Assembly: GCA_934502905.1 (NCBI GenBank)
Contig: CAKSVK010000004.1
Span: 1 to 55,628 of the forward strand
DNA length: 55,628 nt
Source of the DNA: an uncultured Chitinophagaceae bacterium
GTDB taxonomy: Bacteria; Bacteroidota; Bacteroidia; Chitinophagales; Chitinophagaceae
Direction of reading: 5' to 3'
Below the pieces are notes generated by a model. The model made no database searches. It had not been told where the DNA came from and was given only the letters and a program-made list of their open reading frames with translations. A program made the position numbers and the translations under genes. Below are positions 7,504 through 15,475 of this stretch, piece by piece (the first letter of the stretch is position 1; every line of letters begins with the position of its first letter).

Positions 7504-9075
7504 TTAGTTTACCGGAACTGCTTCCAGCCTGTTTTTCGAAGGTTTACGCATTTTTTTTATAAACCGGTTTACCGGTCTGAACAACCGGTAATAAAATTCC
7601 TTGTTAAATAATTGCGAGTCATGCATGGCTTTGTAGGTAAGAAAAAAGCCGATGGGCAACAGCACCAGGGTCGACAACCACATTCCCACAAATGCAGAGG
7701 TAATACCTTCTCTCACAAACTTTTCGCCGAACATATTCAGCAGGTGGAATATAAGAAAGAATACCACTGCTATAACCAGGGGCATCCCCATCCCACCTTT
7801 ACGGATAATGGAGCCCAGCGGCGCCCCTATCAGGAACAACACAACGCAGGCAAAGGATAAGCTTAGCTTGCGATGCCATTCCACCAGGTGGTTCCGCAAA
7901 CTTTTATTTTTGTACTGTGCATCATCTGCAATAGCACTGACACTGCTTTTTTCTGAATTGATCTTATCGATCGCCCTGCTGATAACCTGCTGTCGCGTTG
8001 AATCGGGCAACAGGTCTTCATATCCTACTTTTTTCGGTGTTTTCAACGCCCGTTTAAAATTATCCTGGTTCACGTAGGTCAGCTGTTTTTTAGGCATTTC
8101 CGGCTTTACACCTCTTTTTATTTCAATGGAATTTACCGGCGCCGGCGGAGGCACTTCTTTTGCAGGGGGGGTAAGCTCTTTCCTGACAAAATAATAGTTG
8201 ATCCCTATTTCACGATCCACCCGCTTTCCTATATCTGAAATGGTTTTTACCTCCAGCGAATCGATCGTCTTATCCAGTTGCCGCATATTCAGCATCCGGA
8301 AATTGTCCTTGAACAGGCTGTCCGGCGTTTTCATCATCTGGAAGGAACTGAGGTCGAATACCTTTTTGTAGTTTTTAAAGTTCAGCCGGATATATTCGGT
8401 GTTGATGGAATAAGAAGGGCCTCTCTCCTCATTGCGCCAGCCGTTTTCGAGGTAAAACTCCAGGAACTTTTTGTCGTCGCTGATGCTCATCTTCCCGCTT
8501 TCTGCAACAATGATATTATCCTGCAGGTTGTAGTTTCTTTCAAAAATAATGACATTATGGATCGTAATATTATCCTTTTCTTTTTTCCCGATCTTGATCG
8601 TATACCCTTCAAAGTCTTTAAAGAACACCCCTTCCTTCAGGTTGAAGGCAGGTTTGGCTACCGTAATATCGTACAGCAGGGTCTGGAATTTTAATTGCGC
8701 CACAGGGATCACGTAGTTGGAAAAAAGGAATGCTACACCACACACCAGCGCAGCCACGACCATCAACGGACGCATGAACCGCAAAAGCGGTATGCCGGCA
8801 GATTTAATCGCTACTGTCTCAAAACTTTCCCCAAGCTTACCGAAGGTCATAATGGAGGAGATGAGTATTCCCAGCGGCAATGCTAAAGGTACAGCGGTAG
8901 CTGTAACATAGGTTGTGAGTTGTAAAAGCGTAAAGGTATCCAGCCCCTTCCCCACCAGGTCATCAATATACTTCCAGAAAAACTGAAGCACCAATATGAA
9001 AAGCGATATGAAAAACGTGGCAATAAAAGGCCCTATGAAGGCTTTAAGGATGAGTTTATCTAATTTTTTAATCAC
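7504..9075 (-). CDS. LptF/LptG family permease
   Basis: A 523-residue YjgP/YjgQ-family protein. It opens with LDKLILKAFIGPFIATFFISLFILVLQFFWKYIDDLVGKG, the typical first transmembrane helix. Three N-terminal helices are followed by a periplasmic region, here long (about residues 130-400), and three C-terminal helices (ending LSTLVLLPIGFFLTYKAMHD). In proteobacteria LptF and LptG form the membrane part of the LptB2FG exporter that extracts lipopolysaccharide. Bacteroidota carry divergent versions, so F cannot be told from G here. The long proline-rich periplasmic insert (PPAKEVPPPAPVNSIEIKRG) is unusual compared with the 360-residue E. coli proteins. It is transcribed away from the gene at 9098 with 22 nt between starts. 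Confidence 0.85.
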   Translation of the reverse strand: MIKKLDKLILKAFIGPFIATFFISLFILVLQFFWKYIDDLVGKGLDTFTLLQLTTYVTATAVPLALPLGILISSIMTFGKLGESFETVAIKSAGIPLLRFMRPLMVVAALVCGVAFLFSNYVIPVAQLKFQTLLYDITVAKPAFNLKEGVFFKDFEGYTIKIGKKEKDNITIHNVIIFERNYNLQDNIIVAESGKMSISDDKKFLEFYLENGWRNEERGPSYSINTEYIRLNFKNYKKVFDLSSFQMMKTPDSLFKDNFRMLNMRQLDKTIDSLEVKTISDIGKRVDREIGINYYFVRKELTPPAKEVPPPAPVNSIEIKRGVKPEMPKKQLTYVNQDNFKRALKTPKKVGYEDLLPDSTRQQVISRAIDKINSEKSSVSAIADDAQYKNKSLRNHLVEWHRKLSLSFACVVLFLIGAPLGSIIRKGGMGMPLVIAVVFFLIFHLLNMFGEKFVREGITSAFVGMWLSTLVLLPIGFFLTYKAMHDSQLFNKEFYYRLFRPVNRFIKKMRKPSKNRLEAVPVN

Positions 9076-9097
9076 GTTTCTGCTATACCTTTAGTAT

Positions 9098-9718
9098 ATG
9101 AGTGGCGCAAAAATACAACTTTCGGAAGAGGAACTGATGCTGGCGCAAAACAGTCAGATCATTTTAACAAAGAACGCTGTTATGGAAAAAGCCTTTATGC
9201 TGCTGGACGCGCTCTCTTCCAGGTATCAGCACTATGCAGGTCACCTGTTGCAGCCATTACTACCGGAGCTTCATCCACCCAAGATCAGCAAGGGTGAGCG
9301 CTACCTGCACCTTCCGTATATGATACTGGATTTCCCCCGCTTTTTTAAACAGGAGGATGTGCTGGCCATACGTACCATGTTTTGGTGGGGACATTTCTGG
9401 AGCATTACATTACACCTGAAGGGAACGTATAAGGAACAATTCAGGGATGCTGTTCACCGTTTTTATTCGAGACAGGACAGTAATAACTGGATGATACAAA
9501 TAAGCGGAAATGAATGGCAGCACCACCCCGCACCGGAGACTCACCGTATGTTGAAAAGCATACCCGCAGGCGCTATAGAAGATATATATACGAACATTTC
9601 ATTTCTGAAGCTGAACTATTTCTTTCCATTGGATAAGTGGAATGAGGCTGATAGGTTACTGGCAGACAAATTCGGAAACCTTATCGATGTGCTGGCAGAT
9701 CAGTTTCCGAGCCGGTGA
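9098..9718 (+). CDS. Conserved hypothetical protein
   Basis: A 206-residue soluble protein with no signal peptide or membrane segment. It is rich in aromatics (TMFWWGHFWSITLHLKGTYKEQF) and has no motif I recognise. The 22-nt gap to the divergent LptF/LptG-like gene means their promoters overlap. Its 3' end overlaps the tail of the convergent START-like gene by 19 nt. Length and codon use resemble neighbouring genes, so it is probably a real lineage-specific gene. No function can be given. Confidence 0.65.
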   Translation: MSGAKIQLSEEELMLAQNSQIILTKNAVMEKAFMLLDALSSRYQHYAGHLLQPLLPELHPPKISKGERYLHLPYMILDFPRFFKQEDVLAIRTMFWWGHFWSITLHLKGTYKEQFRDAVHRFYSRQDSNNWMIQISGNEWQHHPAPETHRMLKSIPAGAIEDIYTNISFLKLNYFFPLDKWNEADRLLADKFGNLIDVLADQFPSR

Positions 9719-10080
9719 AACAATTCCTTCACCTGGTAGTCCCATAAACGGCTCTGGTCCTGGATATCCCGCTTTTCAGCAAAATCCTTTATAACAAGAA
9801 TCGTTTGGTTGGTCACTTCCGATTTTTCTATCGCAAATTCAAAATATTCTTCTTTCGGCGCATGCAGCCAGTGAAACCGCACAAACTTATCCTCTTCTGT
9901 TTCCAGTATCTCCGCCTTATCGGTAGAATCGTTCCAGCTAAAGCTGAAAATATCATCCCTTTCGTCTACTTTGTCTGCAAACCACTCCTGAAGCCCCGCT
10001 GGAGTAGAGAGGAATTCGTAGAGGATGCTCGGTGAGCACCTGACGGGGTATTCTAATGTATATAATTGCTTTTTACTCAT
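9700..10080 (-). CDS. START-like domain protein
   Basis: A 126-residue protein of the Bacteroidota START-like family, a small SRPBCC-fold group. The core LEYPVRCSPSILYEFLSTPAGLQEWFADKVDERDDIFSFSW is typical, as are the following VRFHWL strand and the C-terminal helix (LWDYQVKELFHRLG). The fold makes a hydrophobic pocket for lipid or small-molecule ligands, but no ligand is known for this family. It converges on the hypothetical gene at 9098-9718 with a 19-nt overlap and is divergent from rpoD. Confidence 0.8.
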   Translation of the reverse strand: MSKKQLYTLEYPVRCSPSILYEFLSTPAGLQEWFADKVDERDDIFSFSWNDSTDKAEILETEEDKFVRFHWLHAPKEEYFEFAIEKSEVTNQTILVIKDFAEKRDIQDQSRLWDYQVKELFHRLGN

Positions 10081-10129
10081 TATTTGTGTCTAAAAACCAG
10101 TATTCTTAAATCAGATAGCGTGCAATAAT

Positions 10130-10267
10130 ATAAAAATATTAGAACCATCAAAGTTTTTTGAATAATATTTTTATCTACACCCGTAACAAAGCATTTGGCC
10201 GCTGATATACCTATACCCGTCGAAAAATATATTTTTTTTATATACATAGCAATTTCTTAAATTGCTA
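10130..10267 (+). promoter_or_regulatory. Two inverted repeats upstream of rpoD
   Basis: A 12-bp all-AT inverted repeat (10130-10141 with 10163-10174) and, nearer the gene, a perfect 9-bp palindrome TAGCAATTT-CTT-AAATTGCTA (10247-10267) lie in the 237-nt gap between the START-like gene and rpoD. No clean TAnnTTTG box is seen; TAAATTTT at 10304-10311 is the nearest. They may be operators or leader structures of rpoD. Confidence 0.4.
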
Positions 10268-10323
10268 CAGGTGCAATATAAGGTGGTTGCCAACGTTTTA
10301 AGCTAAATTTTAACAATATGAGT

Positions 10324-11190
10324 ATGCGTCAGCTCAAAATAACAAAATCCATCACTAACCGTGAGTCTCAAAGTCTTGAGAAGTACCTCCAGGAAATAGG
10401 ACGTGTAGAATTAATAGGACCGGAGGAGGAAGTACAATTGGCTGAACGTATAAAAAGAGGTGATCAACAGGCGCTGGATCGCTTAACAAAAGCTAATTTA
10501 CGATTTGTGGTATCGGTTGCCAAACAGTACCAGAACCAGGGTTTATCACTTCCTGACCTGATCAATGAAGGCAACCTGGGTCTTATTAAGGCAGCGCAGC
10601 GTTTTGACGAGACCAGGGGCTTTAAATTCATCTCCTACGCAGTGTGGTGGATCCGCCAGAGTGTATTGCAGGCGCTGGCAGAGCAATCCCGCATTGTACG
10701 CCTCCCTTTAAGCAAAGTAGGCCTCACCAATAAAATAAACAGGGCATTCCAGCAACTGGAGCAGGAATTTGAAAGAGAACCTTCACCTGAAGAGCTGGCG
10801 GAGATCCTGGACGTGGACTCTGATGAAATTGCCGCTACCCTGGGGGTTGCCGCCCGCCATGTAAGCATGGACACTCCCCTTTCAGATGGCGAGGAAAGCA
10901 CGCTGGTAGACGTAATGGCCAACCCCAATGCAGACAGCGTGGACCTGAAAGTGACGCACCACGAATCGCTGAAGCAGGAAATTGAGCGTTCGCTGCATAC
11001 ATTGACCAATCGCCAGCAGGATGTGATCCGTTTCTTTTTCGGCATAGGCCTGGACAGTGCCATGAGCCTGGAAGACATCGGGGAGCGCTTCAATCTTACC
11101 CGTGAACGGGTAAGGCAGATCAAAGACAAGGCTATTACCAAGCTGAGATCTACCTCGCGGAGCAAACACCTTAAAACCTACCTGGGCTAG
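10324..11190 (+). CDS. rpoD: RNA polymerase primary sigma factor
   Basis: A sigma-70 protein of about 288 residues, the short housekeeping form of Bacteroidota that lacks the large region 1.1 of proteobacterial RpoD. Visible parts: [19 protein letters not shown] (region 1.2), region 2 with [41 protein letters not shown] (2.3-2.4, -7 box recognition), region 3 ([16 protein letters not shown]) and region 4 ending [18 protein letters not shown] (HTH that contacts the upstream box). The start [16 protein letters not shown] matches the usual family N-terminus; an ATG two codons earlier (10318) is possible. This factor should read the TAnnTTTG promoters found throughout the window. The last codons are repeated as a non-coding copy 132 nt downstream. 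Confidence 0.95.
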   Translation: MRQLKITKSITNRESQSLEKYLQEIGRVELIGPEEEVQLAERIKRGDQQALDRLTKANLRFVVSVAKQYQNQGLSLPDLINEGNLGLIKAAQRFDETRGFKFISYAVWWIRQSVLQALAEQSRIVRLPLSKVGLTNKINRAFQQLEQEFEREPSPEELAEILDVDSDEIAATLGVAARHVSMDTPLSDGEESTLVDVMANPNADSVDLKVTHHESLKQEIERSLHTLTNRQQDVIRFFFGIGLDSAMSLEDIGERFNLTRERVRQIKDKAITKLRSTSRSKHLKTYLG

Positions 11191-11328
11191 GAAGGTCGGG
11201 GGCATTTAAAATTCGTTCCATACAAATTTCCCGGTTGGTGAGACGCCGACCGGTAGCGGGTTCCACAGGTGGGTATCATCACCCGCCTGCGGAGCAAACA
11301 CCTTAAAACCTGCCTGGGTCAGGAAGGT
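11158..11328 (+). repeat. Duplicated rpoD 3' end flanking a hairpin element
   Basis: The last 39 nt across the rpoD stop (11158-11196) recur at 11290-11328 with three mismatches. The 93 nt between them hold two hairpins: CCGGTTGG/CCGACCGG (11231-11253) and CAGGTGGGT/ACCCGCCTG (11266-11289), each with a G-U pair. The second copy of the tail ends exactly at the start of the -33 box of the ffh promoter. There is no T-tract after either hairpin. Confidence 0.75.
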
Positions 11329-11359
11329 TTGCAGCATAGTACTTCTTTACGTAATTTTG
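11328..11359 (+). promoter_or_regulatory. ffh promoter (TTTG-N20-TAATTTTG)
   Basis: TTTG at 11328-11331, a 20-nt spacer and TAATTTTG at 11352-11359 form one of the best promoter matches in the window. Transcription should begin near 11364, giving a leader of about 80 nt before the ATG at 11442. Confidence 0.65.
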
Positions 11360-11369
11360 CAAATACTGT

Positions 11370-11397
11370 AGTGAACAATGATTGTTCACTATTTTTT
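11370..11397 (+). promoter_or_regulatory. Perfect palindrome plus T-tract in the ffh leader
   Basis: AGTGAACAA (11370-11378), loop TGA, TTGTTCACT (11382-11390), followed by A and six T. It begins about 6 nt after the predicted transcription start. Two readings are possible: an intrinsic terminator or attenuator within the ffh leader, or a repressor operator (GTGAAC-type inverted repeats are common TetR-family sites). Confidence 0.55.
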
Positions 11398-11441
11398 ATT
11401 TGTATCATTACAACATTACGGTTTCAAAAAACTCGAAGTAT

Positions 11442-12761
11442 ATGTTTGAATCTTTATCGGAGAAACTTGAGTCGGCGTTTAAGCAAATAAAAGGCGAAGG
11501 CAGGATCAACGAGCTGAATATTGCCAATACGGTGAAGGATATCCGCCGGGCGCTGGTAGATGCGGACGTGAACTATAAAATAGCCAAAGAATTTACAGAT
11601 ACCGTTAAAACCAAAGCGCTGGGGGAAAAGGTATTGACGGCTATCAGTCCCGGTCAGCTGATGGTAAAAATTGTGAAGGATGAGCTGGCAGAGCTGATGG
11701 GCGGCACCGAAAGCAGCTTCAACATCACAGGTAACCCGGCAGTGATCCTGATCGCAGGGCTGCAGGGTAGCGGTAAAACCACTTTCAGCGGCAAGCTGGC
11801 CAATTATCTTAAATCAAAAAAAGGCAAATCTCCCCTGCTGGTGGCAGCGGACGTATACCGCCCTGCTGCCATAGACCAGCTGACCGTATTGGGAGGACAG
11901 ATAGGTGTGGACGTTTACAGCGAGCCGGAGAATAAAAATCCTGTTTCCATCGCCCAGAATGCATTAAAAGAAGCCAGGAGCAGGAACAAGAATGTAGTGA
12001 TCATAGATACTGCCGGGCGCCTGGCGGTAGACGAGGCCATGATGACCGAGGTGGCAGAGATCAAAACCGCAGTGAATCCCCAGGAGATATTGTTCGTGGT
12101 AGATGCTATGACAGGGCAGGACGCGGTGAATACGGCAAAGGCTTTTAACGACCGCCTCGATTTCAGCGGCGTAGTGCTCACCAAGCTCGATGGCGATACA
12201 AGAGGTGGTGCGGCGCTGTCTATCAAATACACGGTGCAAAAGCCGATCAAGTTCGTCAGCAGCGGCGAAAAACTGGATACGCTGGATGTTTTTTACCCCG
12301 AAAGGATGGCGCAGCGGATACTGGGCATGGGAGACATCACCACCCTGGTAGAGAAAGCCCAGGCACAGTTTGACGATGCACAGGCTGCCAGACTGCAAAA
12401 GAAAATGCGCAAAAACCAGTTTGACTTCCAGGATTTCCTGGACCAGCTGCAGCAGATAAAGAAAATGGGCAACCTGAAAGACCTGCTGGGAATGGTGCCC
12501 GGCATGGGAAAAGCGATCAAGGATGTGGACGTGAACGATGACTCATTTAAAGGCATAGAGGCTATGATCAACTCTATGACCCCTTACGAGAGAGCCAACC
12601 CGGATGTGATTAATAACAGCAGGAAAATCAGGATAGCCAGGGGAGCCGGCAAGGACCTGAATGATGTAAGTCAATTTATGAAGCAATTTGAGCAGATGAA
12701 ACAAATGATGAAAATGATGAATAAAATGCCGATGGGAAGAATGGGCCTGGGCAAACGTTGA
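11442..12761 (+). CDS. ffh: Signal recognition particle protein Ffh
   Basis: A 439-residue SRP54-type GTPase. The N domain starts MFESLSEKLESAFKQIKGEGRI. The G domain shows G1 (GLQGSGKTTFSGKLA), ADVYRPAA, G3 (DTAGRL) and G4 (TKLDGDTRGG). The methionine-rich M domain, which binds 4.5S RNA and signal peptides, ends in MKQMMKMMNKMPMGRMGLGKR. Ffh delivers ribosomes with nascent membrane proteins to FtsY. The ATG at 11442 gives the standard N-terminus; a codon at 11382 would start inside the leader palindrome. Its own promoter and the leader palindrome suggest it is not simply read through from rpoD. rpsP follows 104 nt later. Confidence 0.97.
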   Translation: MFESLSEKLESAFKQIKGEGRINELNIANTVKDIRRALVDADVNYKIAKEFTDTVKTKALGEKVLTAISPGQLMVKIVKDELAELMGGTESSFNITGNPAVILIAGLQGSGKTTFSGKLANYLKSKKGKSPLLVAADVYRPAAIDQLTVLGGQIGVDVYSEPENKNPVSIAQNALKEARSRNKNVVIIDTAGRLAVDEAMMTEVAEIKTAVNPQEILFVVDAMTGQDAVNTAKAFNDRLDFSGVVLTKLDGDTRGGAALSIKYTVQKPIKFVSSGEKLDTLDVFYPERMAQRILGMGDITTLVEKAQAQFDDAQAARLQKKMRKNQFDFQDFLDQLQQIKKMGNLKDLLGMVPGMGKAIKDVDVNDDSFKGIEAMINSMTPYERANPDVINNSRKIRIARGAGKDLNDVSQFMKQFEQMKQMMKMMNKMPMGRMGLGKR

Positions 12762-12801
12762 TTTTTTACCGTTTTAATTTTATAAAATCATTTTCAAAGC
12801 T

Positions 12802-12809
12802 TATCTTCG
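12802..12809 (+). promoter_or_regulatory. Possible -7 box of rpsP (TATCTTCG)
   Basis: One mismatch from TAnnTTTG, 56 nt before the rpsP ATG. No convincing -33 box. Confidence 0.35.
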
Positions 12810-12865
12810 CAAACCTTTAGAAAGGATAATCAATATGTATCACCCATTTAAAATGTTTATTTTTT

Positions 12866-13303
12866 ATGGCTGTTAAAATCAGACTGCAACGTCACGGGAG
12901 CAAAAAAAGACCGTTCTACTTTATAGTGGTGGCCGATGCCCGTGCGCCAAGGGATGGAAAATTCATCCAAAAGATCGGTACCTACAATCCATTAAGCCAA
13001 CCGGCTGCCGTACAACTCGACAGACAGAAAGCCCTGGATTGGTTGCAAAAAGGAGCTCAGCCTACTGACACAGTTCGCAGGATCCTGTCTTACAAAGGTG
13101 TTTTATACCTGAAGCATTTGCTGAGAGGTGTTAGCCTTGGACTCTTTGATGAAGCTACTGCTATGGAAAAGTTCCAGAAATGGCACGATGAACATGAAGG
13201 TAGCATCAGAAAGAAACAGGATGAGGCGTCCAGGTCAAGAAGGACGAGAAAACCAATTGCGCCGCGTAAAACGGAAGAGCAACCTAAAGAAGAAGGAAAT
13301 TAA
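12866..13303 (+). CDS. rpsP: 30S ribosomal protein S16
   Basis: A 145-residue S16 protein. The N-terminal [42 protein letters not shown] is nearly invariant in bacteria. The core of about 80 residues is followed by a charged tail ([26 protein letters not shown]), a normal extension in Bacteroidota. S16 is needed for 30S assembly. In many bacteria rpsP is followed by rimM and trmD, but here it is followed by a strong terminator and a convergent macrodomain gene, so the usual operon is broken up. Confidence 0.97.
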   Translation: MAVKIRLQRHGSKKRPFYFIVVADARAPRDGKFIQKIGTYNPLSQPAAVQLDRQKALDWLQKGAQPTDTVRRILSYKGVLYLKHLLRGVSLGLFDEATAMEKFQKWHDEHEGSIRKKQDEASRSRRTRKPIAPRKTEEQPKEEGN

Positions 13304-13335
13304 TATATTTTACTAACCTACTTCTTGAGCGAATT

Positions 13336-13363
13336 AAAAACCCTGCAATAGCAGGGTTTTTTT
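13336..13363. terminator. Bidirectional intrinsic terminator
   Basis: AAAAACCCTGC (13336-13346), loop AATA, GCAGGGTTTTT (13351-13361) and further T form an 11-bp hairpin with A- and T-tracts on either side. It lies between the convergent rpsP and macrodomain genes and should stop both. Confidence 0.9.
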
Positions 13364-13374
13364 GTGTGCCTGCT

Positions 13375-13887
13375 TCACTTCTTTAGTAAAGCATCGTATA
13401 TCCTGTAATTTTCCTCGTCGAAACAAACAAAATACACTGTCTCAAACATGGTTAGCTGCGTATGCTCCGTAACCATTTTCACAGCAATCTCTGCAGCCTG
13501 CTGTTTGGGATACCCGTATATGCCGGTGCTGATATTGGGGAAAGCAATACATCCGATATTGTTCTCCAGCGCCAGGGTTAAGCTGTTGGCATAACAATTT
13601 GCCAGCAGTTCTGCTTCCCCCCTGGTTCCACCCCTCCATACCGGTCCGACCGTATGTATCACATATTTTGCCGGCAGGTTACCTGCCGTTGTTATCACCG
13701 CTTCCCCGGTGGGGCAACCTCCCTGCCGGCTCCTGATCACCATACATTCCTCCAGTATGGCTTTTCCGCCTTTACGATGAATAGCGCCGTCTACACCGCC
13801 GCCACTCAACAGGGAGCTGTTGGCTGCATTTACGATCGCATCTACTTCCATTGCAGTAATGTCTCCCTGTACAAGCGCTATGTTCAT
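13375..13887 (-). CDS. Macrodomain protein, O-acetyl-ADP-ribose deacetylase type
   Basis: A 170-residue stand-alone macrodomain, the normal length for the YmdB/MacroD group. Motifs are the N-terminal [36 protein letters not shown], the [28 protein letters not shown] stretch and [20 protein letters not shown]. The GDIT aspartate binds the adenine, and the NAAN...GGGVDGAIH loop positions the catalytic Asn/Asp of MacroD enzymes. Family members hydrolyse O-acetyl-ADP-ribose or remove ADP-ribose from proteins and nucleic acids. No ADP-ribosyltransferase or toxin gene is adjacent, so it is probably a housekeeping enzyme rather than part of a toxin-antitoxin pair. Confidence 0.93.
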   Translation of the reverse strand: MNIALVQGDITAMEVDAIVNAANSSLLSGGGVDGAIHRKGGKAILEECMVIRSRQGGCPTGEAVITTAGNLPAKYVIHTVGPVWRGGTRGEAELLANCYANSLTLALENNIGCIAFPNISTGIYGYPKQQAAEIAVKMVTEHTQLTMFETVYFVCFDEENYRIYDALLKK

Positions 13888-13979
13888 CGGATTTTTTTAT
13901 AAAGTTAACCTTTAACCAGCAAGTTATACATGCACAATGGTTGGATTAAATTAGCAGAATGCTACAAATCTTTATTTAG

Positions 13980-14028
13980 TAGTTTTGCACCTGTTCATTT
14001 CGCCCGGTCATATGAATGTATACGTTCA
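13980..14028 (+). promoter_or_regulatory. cydAB promoter region with imperfect palindrome
   Basis: TAGTTTTG at 13980-13987 is an exact -7 box about 145 nt before cydA. Downstream, at 14013-14028, lies the 16-nt near-palindrome TGAATGTATACGTTCA (core GTATAC). It could be an operator for oxygen- or redox-dependent control, but no regulator is known from this sequence. Confidence 0.4.
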
Positions 14029-14131
14029 GTTGTAATCTATAATATGCCGCAGCAGCAACCTGATATTGGCAGGGTAATGATTGCGGTGTAATAAACACGC
14101 TGAGTTTTCAAATGAAATTAAATATGCCTGC

Positions 14132-15472
14132 ATGGAAGATATGATCCTTTACAACCGGCTGCAATTTGCATTCACGATCACCTTCCATTACCTGTTCCCT
14201 CAGCTTACCATGGGACTTTCCCTCATCATTGTATATTACAAATGGATGTTCCTGCGAACACAAAACAAGGACTTCAATGATGCTGCCAAATTCTGGATGA
14301 AGATATTTGCGCTCAATTTTGCCATGGGCGTGGTCACCGGTATTCCCATGGAGTTCCAGTTTGGCACCAACTGGGCTAAATTCTCCGAGCTTACCGGCGG
14401 CATCATCGGGCAGACACTGGCGATGGAAGGCATGTTTTCCTTTTTCCTGGAATCTTCCTTCCTGGGCATATTTTTGTTTGGAGAAAAATTGCTCGGACAA
14501 AGACTTCATTTTCTATCCGGGCTCATGGTATTTATCGGTTCCTGGGCAAGCGGTTTTTTAATACTGGCCACACATTCCTGGATGCAGTATCCTGTGGGTT
14601 ATGAAATTGTACAGAACGGAAAATTTGTACTCAATAATTTCAGTGCCTTGTTCAGCAACCCCTGGTTATGGCCCTCCTATTTGCACAACCAGGCCGGCTC
14701 CCTTATCACCAGCTCGTTTTTTATGACCGCTGTCGGTGCCTTTTATATTCTCAACAACCGGCATAGCCGTTTCGGTAAATTATTTGTAAAAACAGGTGTA
14801 ATATTTGGGGTGATATCCTCCATACTTGTTGCTTTCCCTACGGGTGACCTGGCGGCAAAAAATGTCGTAAAATACCAACCCGTCACTTTTGCGGCAATGG
14901 AAGGCATTTTTGAGACAGAAAAAGGAGGCTCGGAAATTATCCTGGTAGGCCAGCCGGATATGGTCAACAAGAAGCTGGACAATAAAATCGCCGTACCCAA
15001 TATTCTTAGCTTCCTGACCTACCAGCGGTGGGATGCTGAGATCAAAGGCCTGAACGAGTTTGATGAATCCATCCATCCTACCAATGTACCCGGCCTGTAC
15101 TATGCGTACCATATCATGGCAGGGCTGGGCACCATTTTTATCGGGGTGATGGTACTGGCATCTTTTCTGTTGTGGCGGAAAAAACTCTACCGCACCCAAT
15201 GGCTGTTATGGATATTCATGTTCATGATACCGTTTCCCTATATTGCCAACACTGCCGGCTGGTATACTGCCGAACTGGGCAGGCAGCCATGGCTGGTATA
15301 TAACCTGCTGCGCATGGTAGACGGTGTTTCACCCACCGTTTCGTCAGGTAATACCCTTTTTACGCTTCTCGGGTTTATCGGGCTCTATATACTGCTGGGA
15401 TTACTGTTTTTGTTATTGGTATTAAAGATCATCCGTAAGGGTCCTGAAATGCAAACCGCCTTAAAACATTAA
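14132..15472 (+). CDS. cydA: Cytochrome bd ubiquinol oxidase subunit I
   Basis: A 446-residue CydA. From the ATG at 14132 the haem ligand His falls at residue 19 (FTITFHYLFPQLTMGLSL), as in E. coli, which supports this start over a TTG at 14081. The conserved GWYTAELGRQPWLVYNLLR segment is present. The Q-loop lacks the long C-terminal insert of the 522-residue E. coli enzyme, so it is the short Q-loop type. With CydB it reduces oxygen to water at high affinity using menaquinol or ubiquinol, without proton pumping. cydB follows after 3 nt. No cydX or cydDC genes are seen. Confidence 0.95.
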   Translation: MEDMILYNRLQFAFTITFHYLFPQLTMGLSLIIVYYKWMFLRTQNKDFNDAAKFWMKIFALNFAMGVVTGIPMEFQFGTNWAKFSELTGGIIGQTLAMEGMFSFFLESSFLGIFLFGEKLLGQRLHFLSGLMVFIGSWASGFLILATHSWMQYPVGYEIVQNGKFVLNNFSALFSNPWLWPSYLHNQAGSLITSSFFMTAVGAFYILNNRHSRFGKLFVKTGVIFGVISSILVAFPTGDLAAKNVVKYQPVTFAAMEGIFETEKGGSEIILVGQPDMVNKKLDNKIAVPNILSFLTYQRWDAEIKGLNEFDESIHPTNVPGLYYAYHIMAGLGTIFIGVMVLASFLLWRKKLYRTQWLLWIFMFMIPFPYIANTAGWYTAELGRQPWLVYNLLRMVDGVSPTVSSGNTLFTLLGFIGLYILLGLLFLLLVLKIIRKGPEMQTALKH

Positions 15473-15475
15473 GCT

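Noticed and set aside
11230..11290. Hairpins after rpoD as an intrinsic terminator
   Set aside because: Neither hairpin is followed by a T-tract; treated as part of the insert element.
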